Part shown: one piece after another, positions 16,178 to 24,281 of the stretch
How the letters are laid out: every line of letters begins with the position of its first letter
Position numbering within the stretch: the stretch's first letter is position 1
Assembly: GCA_964293155.1 (NCBI GenBank)
Contig: CAXYYA010000030.1
Span: 1-46,299 of the forward strand
Length of the DNA stretch: 46,299 nucleotides
Source of the DNA: JAQVEB01 sp028698105
GTDB taxonomy: Bacteria > Bacteroidota > Bacteroidia > Bacteroidales > Dysgonomonadaceae
Direction of reading: 5' to 3'
Position numbers and translations under genes: made by a program
Notes under the pieces: generated by a model
The model's database searches: none
Told to the model about the DNA's origin: nothing
What the model saw: the letters and a program-made list of their open reading frames with translations, nothing else

Positions 16178-16885
16178 ATGGAACTATACGACGTACACAC
16201 CCACCAAATTTTTTTAGAGGATAACGATGACCCCTATCACTCGTGTATCCTCGATGTTTACCCCCTGGAATTTGAAGTAGCCAAAGAAGCCTACGACCGT
16301 CATGCTTTTTCCTGCGGAATCCATCCCTGGTATTCCGAAGACAGCGAAAATCAGATGAAATACCTTTCCGAAATTGCCTCCGACAGCCGGATCGTTGCCA
16401 TCGGTGAAACCGGAATTGACAAGCTGCGGGGCCCGTCTTTCGACATCCAGATTCCCGTTTTCAGAAAACACGTGGAATTATCGGAGAAGTTGCGCAAACC
16501 GCTTATTATTCACTGCGTGAAAGCGTGGGACGATCTTGTGCGCGTGCGGCAGGAAATGAATCCTGCACAACCCTGGATCATTCACGGTTACCGAAGCAAT
16601 CCCGAGAATACGAAAAGATTGGTGCGCGAAGGTTTTATGTTTTCCATCGGCGATAAAGTGAATGTGGATTCTTTGCCGCTGATCCCGATAGATTCGCTTT
16701 TCTGCGAAACCGACGAAGATGAAATGGATATCAGGGAAGTGTATCTGCAGGCCGCTCAGGCGCTGAACATGGAATACGAAGACTTTGCCGATAAGATAGC
16801 ACAGAATGTGCATCGCGTATTTCCATCGTTGGAACCGCCCAAACCGTTCGATCCCGAAGAACTGGAAAACGAAGCAGAGGACTGA
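16178..16885 (+). CDS. TatD family metal-dependent hydrolase
   Basis: The 235-residue protein shows the TatD amidohydrolase motifs DVHTHQIF (first metal ligands), SCGIHPWY, AIGETGIDKLRG, KPLIIHCVKAWDD, IIHGYR and FCETDED. TatD enzymes are metal-dependent 3'-5' exonucleases, and this short form is a common Bacteroidota variant. It starts 9 bp after yidD, so it is likely the last gene of the rnpA-yidD-tatD transcript. The C-terminal tail is acidic. It is cytoplasmic. Confidence 0.9.
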   Translation: MELYDVHTHQIFLEDNDDPYHSCILDVYPLEFEVAKEAYDRHAFSCGIHPWYSEDSENQMKYLSEIASDSRIVAIGETGIDKLRGPSFDIQIPVFRKHVELSEKLRKPLIIHCVKAWDDLVRVRQEMNPAQPWIIHGYRSNPENTKRLVREGFMFSIGDKVNVDSLPLIPIDSLFCETDEDEMDIREVYLQAAQALNMEYEDFADKIAQNVHRVFPSLEPPKPFDPEELENEAED

Positions 16886-16894
16886 AACTTTGAG

Positions 16895-16940
16895 AGTGGG
16901 AGACTTGGTGACTTGGTGACGAGGAGCGTGGGAGACGATG
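16895..16940. repeat. Short direct repeats between convergent tatD and RNase H genes
   Basis: GTGGGAGAC occurs twice (near 16896 and 16928) and TTGGTGAC twice in tandem between them. It has no coding function and is a small example of the repeat-rich intergenic style in this genome. Confidence 0.4.
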
Positions 16941-16984
16941 GCTTTGCCTTCGTTAACTTCGTATCTAAAATCTTACTTCGCCGT

Positions 16985-17608
16985 TTATTTTCGACCGAAA
17001 TCTGCGGGAATTTCACCCCAGCTTTCGGTTTGCCATTTCAATATTTTATTTTTCCAGGTGTGGGTTTGCAGCCACTTCTCGGCGCGCGCAATAAGGTCGA
17101 AAACCGGTTTGTTTTTGTCCGAAGGTTCCAGTTTGGTGTTGCATTTCTTTTTTTCGATCCACTTTATCGCGTTCACGCTGTCGGAATAAATCGGGAAGTT
17201 GCGGTCGTCGTTGTTTAACAAAGCCAACGCGTGCACGAGGGGCAAAAACTCACCGGTGTTGTTTGTGCCGCCTTCGTACGGCCCCACTCGAAACATCTCC
17301 AGCCCGTCGCTCACCCACACGCCGCGATATTCCATCCTTCCCGGATTGCCGCTGCACGCGGCATCCACCGCGAGGCTTTCGCGAACAATTTCGGCGGGAA
17401 AATCAAGCGACGGCGGCGCTTTTTTCTTTTGCGGCCCAATGTGTTTCCAGGGGTTTTCGGTGAATGCTTGCTGCGCTTCCGCCATTGAGTCGAAAGACTT
17501 GTATCGTGCGCCCTCAAATCCCGATACCTGTGCTTTGCAATCGTCCCACGAAGTGTAAACGCCGGGCTCAACGCCCTGCCACACCACGTAGAATTTTTGT
17601 TTCTTCAT
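16985..17608 (-). CDS. Ribonuclease HI with N-terminal viroplasmin domain
   Basis: 207 residues. Residues 1-50 are a caulimovirus viroplasmin/RNase H1 N-terminal domain (KFYVVWQGVEPGVYTSWDDC, YKSFDSMAEAQQAF) that binds RNA-DNA hybrids. The C-terminal RNase H fold (about 70-205) has acidic catalytic positions in AVDAACSGNPGRMEYRGVW, GGTNNTGEFLPLVHAL and IYSDSVNAIKWIE. It removes RNA from RNA-DNA hybrids in the cytoplasm. The start codon overlaps the upstream gene's stop by one base (TAATG), which suggests an operon with the 17608-18066 gene. Confidence 0.9.
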   Translation of the reverse strand: MKKQKFYVVWQGVEPGVYTSWDDCKAQVSGFEGARYKSFDSMAEAQQAFTENPWKHIGPQKKKAPPSLDFPAEIVRESLAVDAACSGNPGRMEYRGVWVSDGLEMFRVGPYEGGTNNTGEFLPLVHALALLNNDDRNFPIYSDSVNAIKWIEKKKCNTKLEPSDKNKPVFDLIARAEKWLQTHTWKNKILKWQTESWGEIPADFGRK

Positions 17609-18066
17609 TATTGCGGGTTGGTTGGCTGGAACGTATCCTGATACGAATACGGTATTTCCTGCGTGGGCTTCGGTTCCTGAATCTCAATAATACTGTCAAC
17701 GATAAATTTCGTGTATCCACGCCACGGTAGTGGGGCAAAATATTCGGTATAGTGCAACTGCACTTGTTTTCCGCTGGACAACATCAACTTTTCGGCAATC
17801 TCTTTTTTCTCCACGGAAAAATCGAACTGATTCGATTGTAAACCTCCCGGTTTATCGGCTCTAAACCCTGTCTGAATCAGCTTTCCTTCGTATGTTTTAA
17901 ACACTACGCCTTTGTACACCAGATAGTTTAACTCACCCGATTTTACACCTGTTCCAAACGGGTAATAGTATCGCACGTAAACAAAAATGCCCACGGCCAG
18001 AAGGATAAAGAAGAGGAACCAGCCCCAAACTTTTTTCTTTTTCTTTTTTGGTTGTAAATCGTCCAT
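17608..18066 (-). CDS. Conserved single-pass membrane protein of unknown function
   Basis: 152 residues. A lysine-rich start (QPKKKKKKVWG) is followed by one transmembrane helix (about 15-31, GWFLFFILLAVGIFVYV). A soluble beta-rich domain then extends outside, with VYKGVVFKTYEGKLIQTGF and GKQVQLHYTEYFAPLPWRG. Similar small proteins occur across Bacteroidales without a proven role. Orientation is predicted to be N-in with the domain in the periplasm, following the positive-inside rule. It ends at the start of the RNase H gene (one-base overlap), so the two are co-transcribed. Its upstream gap holds a 10-bp minisatellite. Confidence 0.75.
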   Translation of the reverse strand: MDDLQPKKKKKKVWGWFLFFILLAVGIFVYVRYYYPFGTGVKSGELNYLVYKGVVFKTYEGKLIQTGFRADKPGGLQSNQFDFSVEKKEIAEKLMLSSGKQVQLHYTEYFAPLPWRGYTKFIVDSIIEIQEPKPTQEIPYSYQDTFQPTNPQ

Positions 18067-18150
18067 AAGTCTTTAATTATATTAGGTAGTTTAACCTTAT
18101 TTATTGTCTTATTTTTTTTATTTTGATCGAGTTTAAAGGCCGTCCGCGAT

Positions 18151-18230
18151 TATTCAATCTCTTTCAATCTCCCTCAATCTCCCTCAATCTCCCTCAATCT
18201 CCCTCAATCTCCCTCAATCTCCCTCAATCT
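18151..18230. repeat. 10-bp minisatellite, eight units of CCCTCAATCT
   Basis: Six perfect copies of CCCTCAATCT (18171-18230) are preceded by two variants (TATTCAATCT, CTTTCAATCT). The core TCAATCT is the reverse complement of the repeat at 2869-2900. It lies between divergent genes, 84 bp upstream of the 18066 start. An exact tandem array of this type can vary in copy number by slippage. Confidence 0.9.
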
Positions 18231-18312
18231 TTTTCGGCTGTAAAGGTACTTCTTTTTTGACTTTTTAGCTATTTATTGTGGCAAAAAACTACGCTATTCG
18301 TTCAATTTAAGT

Positions 18313-18320
18313 TAACTTTG
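18313..18320 (+). promoter_or_regulatory. -7 box of the C1B peptidase gene
   Basis: TAACTTTG fits TAnnTTTG and lies 59 bp before the ATG at 18380. No good -33 was found. Confidence 0.5.
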
Positions 18321-18379
18321 TCAAGATGAATTCATCTCAGAGAATGAATAGGTTAAACAAATTTATTAATTAATTTATT

Positions 18380-19558
18380 ATGAAAAAGTTAACGTTGTTG
18401 TTTGCCGTAACAATGATTACGTTGTTCGTTTGGGCGCAAGACAAAACCGGTGCATATACTTTTACGGTGGTGAAAGAAAACCCCATCACGTCAATCAAAA
18501 ATCAGGCGAGTACCAGTACATGCTGGTGTTTCTCGAGCATGGGATTTCTGGAATCCGAATTGATCAAAGCCGGAAAGGGGACGTATGATCTTTCTGAAAT
18601 GTACACGGTGGGAAGAAACTACGAAGATAAAGCGAAAAAATATGCCCGCCTGCACGGGAATCTTAATTTTGCTCCCGGCGGCTCGTTTGCCGATGTGATA
18701 GAAACAATAGACGAATACGGCCTGATGCCCAATTCTGCATACGAGGGACTGAATTACGGATCAAAAACGCACAACCACGGCGAACTTGACAAAATATTGG
18801 AAGGATACATGAAGGGAATTGCCGGGAGCAAAACCCTGTCAACAGCATGGTTTAAAGGTTTCGACGGCATTTTGGATGCCTACCTCGGCGAAGTGCCCGC
18901 CAATTTCACCTACGACGGAAAACAATACACGCCGCAGAGCTTCGCCAAAATGCTTGGCTTGAAGCAGAGCGATTACGTGTCCATCACCTCTTTCACGCAT
19001 CATCCTTTTTATACCAAATTCCCGATTGAAGTGCCCGATAACTGGCGTTGGGCCGATTCGTACAACGTGCCGTTGAACGAGATGATCGAGATTATCAACA
19101 ATGCCATCATGAACGGTTACACCGTGGCATGGGGCGCCGATGTGAGCGAAATCGGGTTTGGACGCGACGGAATTGCCATTGTTCCCGACGAGAATGCAAC
19201 CGAGAACGCCGGAACCGATCAGGCGAAATGGCTCGGGCTTTCAGACAGGGAACGAAATATTACCTTGCAGGGAAAAGTAGGCAAAGAAATGATGAAAGAA
19301 AAAAACATCACGCAGGAAATGCGTCAGGAAGCTTTCGATAATTTCCAGACGACCGACGATCACGGCATGCAAATTTATGGGATCGCAAAAGACCAGAACG
19401 GCAACAAATATTACATGGTGAAGAACTCCTGGGGCGAAGCTGGCCCGTACAAGGGGATTTGGTATGCTTCGGTTCCTTTTGTTGAGTACAAAACGTTGAA
19501 TATCATGGTAAATAAGAAAGCGTTGCCGGCCGCAATCGCGAAAAAACTGGGCTTGTAA
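18380..19558 (+). CDS. Secreted C1B-type cysteine peptidase (bleomycin hydrolase/aminopeptidase C-like)
   Basis: 392 residues with a signal peptide (1-19, cleaved after VWA). Papain-fold motifs of the C1B (PepC/bleomycin hydrolase) branch are present: KNQASTSTCWCFSSMGFLES (catalytic Cys in the CWCFS box), HGMQIYGIAKDQ (catalytic His, about 334) and KNSWGEAGPYKG (Asn). C1B enzymes are aminopeptidases and are normally cytosolic. This form has an export signal, as in many Bacteroidales, so it likely works in the periplasm or outside on peptides. The protein ends in KKALPAAIAKKLGL, so the C-terminal tail that limits C1B enzymes to aminopeptidase action may differ. It lies upstream of murF. Confidence 0.88.
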   Translation: MKKLTLLFAVTMITLFVWAQDKTGAYTFTVVKENPITSIKNQASTSTCWCFSSMGFLESELIKAGKGTYDLSEMYTVGRNYEDKAKKYARLHGNLNFAPGGSFADVIETIDEYGLMPNSAYEGLNYGSKTHNHGELDKILEGYMKGIAGSKTLSTAWFKGFDGILDAYLGEVPANFTYDGKQYTPQSFAKMLGLKQSDYVSITSFTHHPFYTKFPIEVPDNWRWADSYNVPLNEMIEIINNAIMNGYTVAWGADVSEIGFGRDGIAIVPDENATENAGTDQAKWLGLSDRERNITLQGKVGKEMMKEKNITQEMRQEAFDNFQTTDDHGMQIYGIAKDQNGNKYYMVKNSWGEAGPYKGIWYASVPFVEYKTLNIMVNKKALPAAIAKKLGL

Positions 19559-19607
19559 CCCGCTTGAAAAAACAATAACACAAAATCAATTAACCCTGCC
19601 GATCCTT

Positions 19608-20903
19608 ATGATGGAAATAGCTGAAATCTATAACATTTACAAAAACCATCCGGTTATCACTACCGACTCGCGCAGTTGCCCGAAAGATTCCATCTTCTTC
19701 GCCCTGAAAGGGGAGAATTTCAACGGAAATAAATTTGCGAAGCAAGCGCTGGAGAAAGGTTGCGCGTATGCGATAGTGGACGAGTGGGAGGGAACGCCCG
19801 ACGATGAACACATCATTCTGGTGGAAGATGTGCTGACCTGTTTGCAAAAACTGGGGAACTATCATCGGCGGAAACTTAAGATACCCATTATCGGGATCAC
19901 CGGATCAAACGGTAAAACCACTACGAAAGAGCTGGTTGCAGCCATTCTTTCGAAGGAGTTCAAGATTGCGTTCACGCAAGGCAATTTTAACAATCACATT
20001 GGTGTTCCGTTAACGCTGCTGTCCATGCGAAAAGAGCACGAGATGGGCGTGGTTGAGATGGGCGCAAACCACCCGGGCGAGATCGGCGAACTGTGTGCTA
20101 TCGCCGAGCCGAATTTCGGATTGATTACCAACATCGGCAAAGCTCACATCGAGGGATTCGGTTCGTACGAAAACGTGCGGAAGACCAAAGGTGAGCTCTA
20201 CGATTTTATTCGCGAACATGAAGGCAAAGTTTTCGTGAACAACGACAGCGAGATGCTGAAAGAAATGACTGATGGGATGGACAGAATCCTTTACGGCAGG
20301 AACAATCCCGAGCTTTTTGCATCGGGAACGCTTTCTGCGAAAACGCCTTTTTTGGAATTCGACTGGTGCTTTTTCGAGCACAAACATCACGTGAAAACCC
20401 GTCTGGTTGGGGAATTCAACTTCGATAATGCCCTTGCCGCGGTGGCCATAGGCAAATATTTCGGCATTAACGCCGAATTTATCAGTGCGGCGTTGGAAGA
20501 ATATGCGCCCAAAAACAACCGTTCGCAATTTGAACGCACTGAGCGCAACGACCTGATCATTGATGCGTATAACGCCAACCCCACCAGTATGAAGGCTGCT
20601 CTGGAATTTTTCGTGAAGATTCCGTCTGAATTGCCGAAGGCAGTTATTTTGGGAGAAATGAAGGAGTTAGGCGATATCAGCGGGGAAGAACATCGCAATC
20701 TGCTGAAATTTTTATCGGAACAATCGTTCGATAAAGTGTATCTGGTGGGAGAAGCTTTCGACAAAATGTCGCCCGATTATCCCACCTTCACCACGGTTGA
20801 TGAGCTTATTAACGAGCTAACGGTTAATCCGTTAACCGATCATTATATCCTACTGAAAGGATCACATTCGGTACATTTGGAAAAGGCGATCGAATCGTTG
20901 TAA
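19608..20903 (+). CDS. murF: UDP-N-acetylmuramoyl-tripeptide--D-alanyl-D-alanine ligase
   Basis: 431 residues, starting at ATG 19608 (a second ATG follows directly). MurF adds D-Ala-D-Ala to the UDP-MurNAc tripeptide, the last cytoplasmic step for the stem peptide. Seen are the N-terminal uridine-binding domain (ITTDSRSCPKDSIFFALKG), the ATP P-loop GITGSNGKTTTKEL near residue 100, VVEMGANHPGEIGELC, and the C-terminal ligase domain with DAYNANPTSMKAALEFF. The gene is outside the usual mur-fts cluster here, as is frequent for murF in Bacteroidota. It converges with the AKR gene (11-bp gap). Confidence 0.95.
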   Translation: MMEIAEIYNIYKNHPVITTDSRSCPKDSIFFALKGENFNGNKFAKQALEKGCAYAIVDEWEGTPDDEHIILVEDVLTCLQKLGNYHRRKLKIPIIGITGSNGKTTTKELVAAILSKEFKIAFTQGNFNNHIGVPLTLLSMRKEHEMGVVEMGANHPGEIGELCAIAEPNFGLITNIGKAHIEGFGSYENVRKTKGELYDFIREHEGKVFVNNDSEMLKEMTDGMDRILYGRNNPELFASGTLSAKTPFLEFDWCFFEHKHHVKTRLVGEFNFDNALAAVAIGKYFGINAEFISAALEEYAPKNNRSQFERTERNDLIIDAYNANPTSMKAALEFFVKIPSELPKAVILGEMKELGDISGEEHRNLLKFLSEQSFDKVYLVGEAFDKMSPDYPTFTTVDELINELTVNPLTDHYILLKGSHSVHLEKAIESL

Positions 20904-20914
20904 GCTCTAACTCG

Positions 20915-21898
20915 TTACCTGTTGATCATCCGCTGGCTTGCTTCCGGGTATCGCTCGCCTGTGAGTTGTATTTTAGCCACTGCTTCATCCATTTTCCGCA
21001 AATCGGCTTCGGATAATTCTACGCCTGCGGCGCCCAGATTTTCTTCCAGCCGGTGAATCCTGGTTGTTCCCGGAATGGGCACGATCCACGGCTTTTGAGC
21101 TAAAACCCAGGCCAGTGCAATTTGGGCGGGCGTTGCATCTTTCTCCTGTGCAAACTGTTTCACCAAATCTACCAGAACCATGTTTTTCTTTATGTTTTCT
21201 TCCGAAAAACGTGGAACCGTGGTTCTGAAATCGTTTTTGCCGAACTTTGTTTCTACGTCTATTTTTCCGGTCAGGAATCCTTTCCCGAGCGGGCTGAACG
21301 GCACAAACCCGATCCCCAGCTCTTCGAGCACGGGCAGTATGGCTTCCTCGGGTTCACGCCAAAACAGCGAATATTCGCTTTGCAGTGCGGTTACGGGCTG
21401 CACGGCGTGCGCGCGGCGGATCATCTCCACACCTGCTTCGGACATTCCGAAATGTTTTACTTTGCCTTCGGCAATCAACTCTTTCACCGTTCCGGCCACG
21501 TCTTCCATCGGCACATTCGGGTCAACGCGGTGCTGATAGAACAGATCAATAGCCTCTACCTGTAATCTTTTCAACGATTCTTCGGCCACCTGGCGAATGC
21601 GCTCCGGACGGCTATTCAGCCCAACCGATTTTCCGTCCTGAATATCGAAACCGAATTTGGTTGCGATCACCACTTTTCCTCTGAACGGTTTCAGCGCCTG
21701 CCCCACCAGTTCTTCGTTGATAAACGGCCCGTACACTTCAGCCGTGTCGAAAAACGTTACGCCCAAATCAACCGCTCTGTGAATGAGTTCGGTCATGGGC
21801 TTTACATCGTGCACCTCACCGTATCCGAAGCTCATGCCCATGCAGCCAAGCCCTATTTCGGATACCTGTAGTCCTTGTCCCAGTGTTCTTGTTTTCAT
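20915..21898 (-). CDS. Aldo-keto reductase (AKR13-like)
   Basis: 327 residues with the AKR tetrad: Asp and Tyr in FFDTAEVYGPF, Lys in VIATKFGF, His in DLFYQHRVDP. The NADPH end region is GTTRIHRLEENLGA near 280. Length and QHRVDPNVP fit the AKR12/13-like group, NADPH reductases of aldehydes and ketones such as methylglyoxal. It is the first of three AKR genes in the accessory cluster (also 22391-23236 and 33523-34389). It is in the same strand and region as the SnoaL-AKR operon but separated from it by 490 bp of repeats. Substrate unknown. Cytoplasmic. Confidence 0.9.
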   Translation of the reverse strand: MKTRTLGQGLQVSEIGLGCMGMSFGYGEVHDVKPMTELIHRAVDLGVTFFDTAEVYGPFINEELVGQALKPFRGKVVIATKFGFDIQDGKSVGLNSRPERIRQVAEESLKRLQVEAIDLFYQHRVDPNVPMEDVAGTVKELIAEGKVKHFGMSEAGVEMIRRAHAVQPVTALQSEYSLFWREPEEAILPVLEELGIGFVPFSPLGKGFLTGKIDVETKFGKNDFRTTVPRFSEENIKKNMVLVDLVKQFAQEKDATPAQIALAWVLAQKPWIVPIPGTTRIHRLEENLGAAGVELSEADLRKMDEAVAKIQLTGERYPEASQRMINR

Positions 21899-21986
21899 CT
21901 TTTTTCGTCGAAATTTTTATTATGAAAATTAAAAAATAAGTACTCAACGTTACCCCAAAAATAACATGAATAATAATTAAATAGTA

Positions 21987-22180
21987 TGATTATCCGCATA
22001 ATGTCCTACATCAATTGCCACGTCCCTTTAGGGCGTGGTTTTTGAGATACAGAGCAGATAGGCTTTAGCCGAAATTTATACTATTATTGGGCTAAAGCCC
22101 GTAATTCTTAGACATCATTATCCCACGACTTAAAAGTCGTGGCAATAGATAAAGCCGTTAGGACACTTTGCGGATAATCA
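21987..22180. repeat. 195-bp palindromic element, copy 1
   Basis: It is bounded by inverted ends (TGATTATCCGCATAATG at 21987; its partner, reading CGGATAATCA at the outer edge, ends at 22180). Inside, in order, are ATTGCCACG with a hairpin CCACGTCCCTTTAGGGCGTGG (one mismatch), GGCTTTAGCC (22061-22070), GGGCTAAAGCC (22089-22099), and a second hairpin CCACGACTTAAAAGTCGTGG followed by CAAT. Copies with the same order lie at 32451, 34411 and 38707. It has no coding capacity. Confidence 0.85.
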
Positions 22181-22184
22181 TTTT

Positions 22185-22311
22185 AAATAGATGCCTCCTT
22201 TCGTCGGCCCCGATAATCGGGATTTCCGCTTTGCTCCAACATGACAACTGACTTGAAGTCCGACCATCTACGGTTGTCATTTCGAACGAAGTGAGAAATC
22301 TGTAATAACTC
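22185..22311. repeat. 126-bp dispersed repeat, copy 1
   Basis: The segment beginning AAATAGATGCCTCC and ending in GTAATAACTC is nearly identical to 39067-39192. It contains GGCCCCGATAATCGGG and outer inverted arms that read TTTGCTCCAACATGACA and TGTCATTTCGAACGAAG. In both places it follows the right end of a 195-bp element. The rest of the gap, 22312-22390, holds only AT-rich sequence. Confidence 0.9.
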
Positions 22312-22390
22312 AAAATCAGATTTTACTTTTGAGACAACCTCATTGAGAACGTTGATGCATTATTTTTTGAATTTTACTATCGGAATAACT

Positions 22391-23236
22391 TTATTTAGCC
22401 CAGCTTGCAAATATTTTCACTACCTCCGGGTTCTTATGATCCAGAAATTTATGGGTATTTGTGTCCAGTTGGGCGATGGCCTGCATATCGTTTTCGGATA
22501 GTTCGAAATCGAACACGTCAAGATTTTCCCTGATGCGGGAGGGCGTTACCGATTTCGGAATCACCACCACGTCGCGCTGGATGAGCCAGCGAAGCGTAAC
22601 CTGAGCCACGGTTTTACCGTACTTTTTACCGATTTTGCTCAGCGTTTCATTGTTGAAGAAATTATCTTTTCCTTCGACGAACGGCGCCCACGATTCATGC
22701 CGGACGTTGTATTCGTCCATTATCCTGCGGTCTTCGTTGCGCTGATAGAACGGATGCGTTTCGATCTGATTCAGTGCCGGTGTAACCTCGTTGAACGAAA
22801 TTAAATCAACCAGCCGGTCGGGAAAGAAATTGCTCACACCGATAGCGTGGGTCTTTCCTTCTTTGTACAACTCCTCCAGCGCGTGCCAGGCGCCATATAC
22901 ATCATTAAAAGGCTGATGCAGGAGGTACAGGTCGAGCGTTTCGATTTGTAATTTTTCCATGGATACGGCGAAAGCCTTTTTGGCTTTTTCGTAACCGTAA
23001 TCCGAAATCCACAATTTTGTGGTGATGAATATTTCATTGCGCGGAATACCGCTCTCTCTGATGGCATCGCCCACTGCTTTTTCGTTGCGGTAAGCCTGCG
23101 CCGTGTCAATGCTGCGGTAACCGGCCTCCAGCGCTGTCAAAACGCTTCTTTTGCATTCGTCGTAATCCGGGATTTGATAAACGCCGAATCCCATGATTGG
23201 CATTTTCACGCCGTTGTTTAATGTTACTGTTTTCAT
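22391..23236 (-). CDS. Aldo-keto reductase (AKR5-like)
   Basis: 281 residues with tetrad residues in SIDTAQAYRNEKAVG (Asp, Tyr), ITTKLW (Lys) and LYLLHQPFNDVYGAW (His). VVIPKSVTPSRIRENLDVF binds the NADPH phosphate. This group includes 2,5-diketo-gluconate reductases DkgA/YqhE and YvgN, which reduce methylglyoxal and other carbonyls. It lies 98 bp downstream of the SnoaL-like gene on the same strand, and no other promoter was seen between them. The pair appears to be driven from the AraC-type operator and -7 box at 23986-24053. Role: probable carbonyl detoxification. Confidence 0.9.
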   Translation of the reverse strand: MKTVTLNNGVKMPIMGFGVYQIPDYDECKRSVLTALEAGYRSIDTAQAYRNEKAVGDAIRESGIPRNEIFITTKLWISDYGYEKAKKAFAVSMEKLQIETLDLYLLHQPFNDVYGAWHALEELYKEGKTHAIGVSNFFPDRLVDLISFNEVTPALNQIETHPFYQRNEDRRIMDEYNVRHESWAPFVEGKDNFFNNETLSKIGKKYGKTVAQVTLRWLIQRDVVVIPKSVTPSRIRENLDVFDFELSENDMQAIAQLDTNTHKFLDHKNPEVVKIFASWAK

Positions 23237-23334
23237 ATTTCTGATGTTTTATACTTGGTTCAATCTGTAAATCCTGCATGCCGTCTTTATAACTTTTGCA
23301 AGGTAATTTTTGTTCGCAAAAAGTTTTTTGTTGG

Positions 23335-23859
23335 TTATTGTTGCATCTCTCTTTTCTCCGTCCAGTGGAAGGTTGATTTTCTTTTGGAGATCAACCATTG
23401 TCCGTTTCTCTTCACATAGTTGTCCTGATAATAAATACCGTGGTTGGTGATCATTTTTTTTCCGTTTTCCTGCCCGATAAGCGTTACCCGGCAATAAGAG
23501 ATCCCGGTTGCATTGTTTCCGTTCAACTCCACGGTTTGCTGGCCGTTAATATGATACACCGTTTCCATGGAATTCAGGAAATTCCCAAAAACTTCGGCTA
23601 TTTGCTCGCGGCCCTTCAGCGTAACGGTCAACCGGTCTCCCACGTAAGTTTCCACAACGGCGTCTTCGGTGAAAAGAAGCGCTTGCGCATGGGCGTGTTT
23701 GACATCGGATAACGTCGAAAACCGGTCAACCAGTTCTTTCAACGCCAAACGGTCTTCTATTTCGGTGATCCTTTTTTCGAGCGACTTGTTCGCAGACGGT
23801 TGAGCCTGGGAAGCAAAAACAACACCTAATAAGGCAATAAGTAACATCATTTTTTTCAT
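23335..23859 (-). CDS. Secreted SnoaL/NTF2-like protein
   Basis: 174 residues with a signal peptide (1-19, FASQA cleavage). The rest has the SnoaL-like NTF2 fold: a helical start (ITEIEDRLALKELVDRFSTL), then VETYVGDRLTVTLKGREQIAEVF, and a beta-sheet ending GQWLISKRKSTFHWTE. Family members are small hydrolase- or isomerase-like or ligand-binding proteins. No catalytic assignment is possible here. It is first in an operon with the AKR at 22391. Its promoter has a TATCTTTG -7 box (23986-23993) with an operator centred about 43 bp upstream, shared with the cupin/AraC region. Confidence 0.8.
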   Translation of the reverse strand: MKKMMLLIALLGVVFASQAQPSANKSLEKRITEIEDRLALKELVDRFSTLSDVKHAHAQALLFTEDAVVETYVGDRLTVTLKGREQIAEVFGNFLNSMETVYHINGQQTVELNGNNATGISYCRVTLIGQENGKKMITNHGIYYQDNYVKRNGQWLISKRKSTFHWTEKREMQQ

Positions 23860-23985
23860 ACGATTAAAACTATTTATTTAAAAGGTATCGTATGGAACTC
23901 GCTTTTAATCATGTCCTTTTGTGTGAATGATTTTCAAGCTCGTTTCATATTCTTCTTTTTTTTGATGGTTATCCGTTTTCTTTGG

Positions 23986-24053
23986 CAAAGATAGCGTATG
24001 AAAATAAGGCGGTTATTACCTAAATTACGGAGAAAAATACCATTTTTACTGAA
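23986..24053 (-). promoter_or_regulatory. Promoter and operator of the SnoaL-AKR operon
   Basis: On the minus strand the operator reads GTAAAAATGGTA, 9-10 variable bases, CCGTAATTTA (24021-24053), then exactly 27 bp, then the -7 box TATCTTTG (23986-23993). The same operator sits at the same 27-bp distance from a TATATTTG box at 36853-36920. A near copy lies at 31117-31160. The arrangement suits an activator contacting RNA polymerase just upstream of the -33 region, most likely the AraC protein encoded at 36981-37892. Confidence 0.65.
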
Positions 24054-24100
24054 TTGTTCTAAAATTTAAGTTATCGTAAAGAATTTAAAGGCTTATAACA

Positions 24101-24132
24101 AAAAATCCTCTCCGGTTATGGAAAGGATTTTT
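24101..24132 (-). terminator. Bidirectional terminator after the HU-like gene
   Basis: AAAAATCCT and AGGATTTTT form a stem enclosing a stem extension (CC/GG) and a small loop, with T/A runs on both sides. It serves the 24282-24998 gene on the minus strand. Confidence 0.7.
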
Positions 24133-24203
24133 GAGTAAAACGTTTTAAACGATGCGCAAATGTGAAAAAGTTGCCTGTAAAGGCAAGACACGTGTTACAA
24201 TGC

Positions 24204-24272
24204 TGTGAAAACACCTTTCACAATGTTGTGAAGACATCTTTCACAACGGTGTAACGGATGCGTTCACTTGGG
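24204..24272. repeat. Degenerate 23-bp tandem palindromic repeat
   Basis: Three units of 23 bp (24204, 24227, 24250) share TGTGAA or TGTAA starts and TTCAC cores, for example TGTGAAGACATCTTTCACAA. Each unit is a partial palindrome TGTGAA/TTCACA. The array lies between the HU-like gene and its terminator, so it is transcribed as part of its 3' UTR. Confidence 0.6.
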
Positions 24273-24281
24273 CGTGAAGGC

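Noticed and set aside
18151..18230. Possible CRISPR array at the 10-bp repeat
   Set aside because: Units are contiguous and only 10 bp long with no spacers, so it is a minisatellite.
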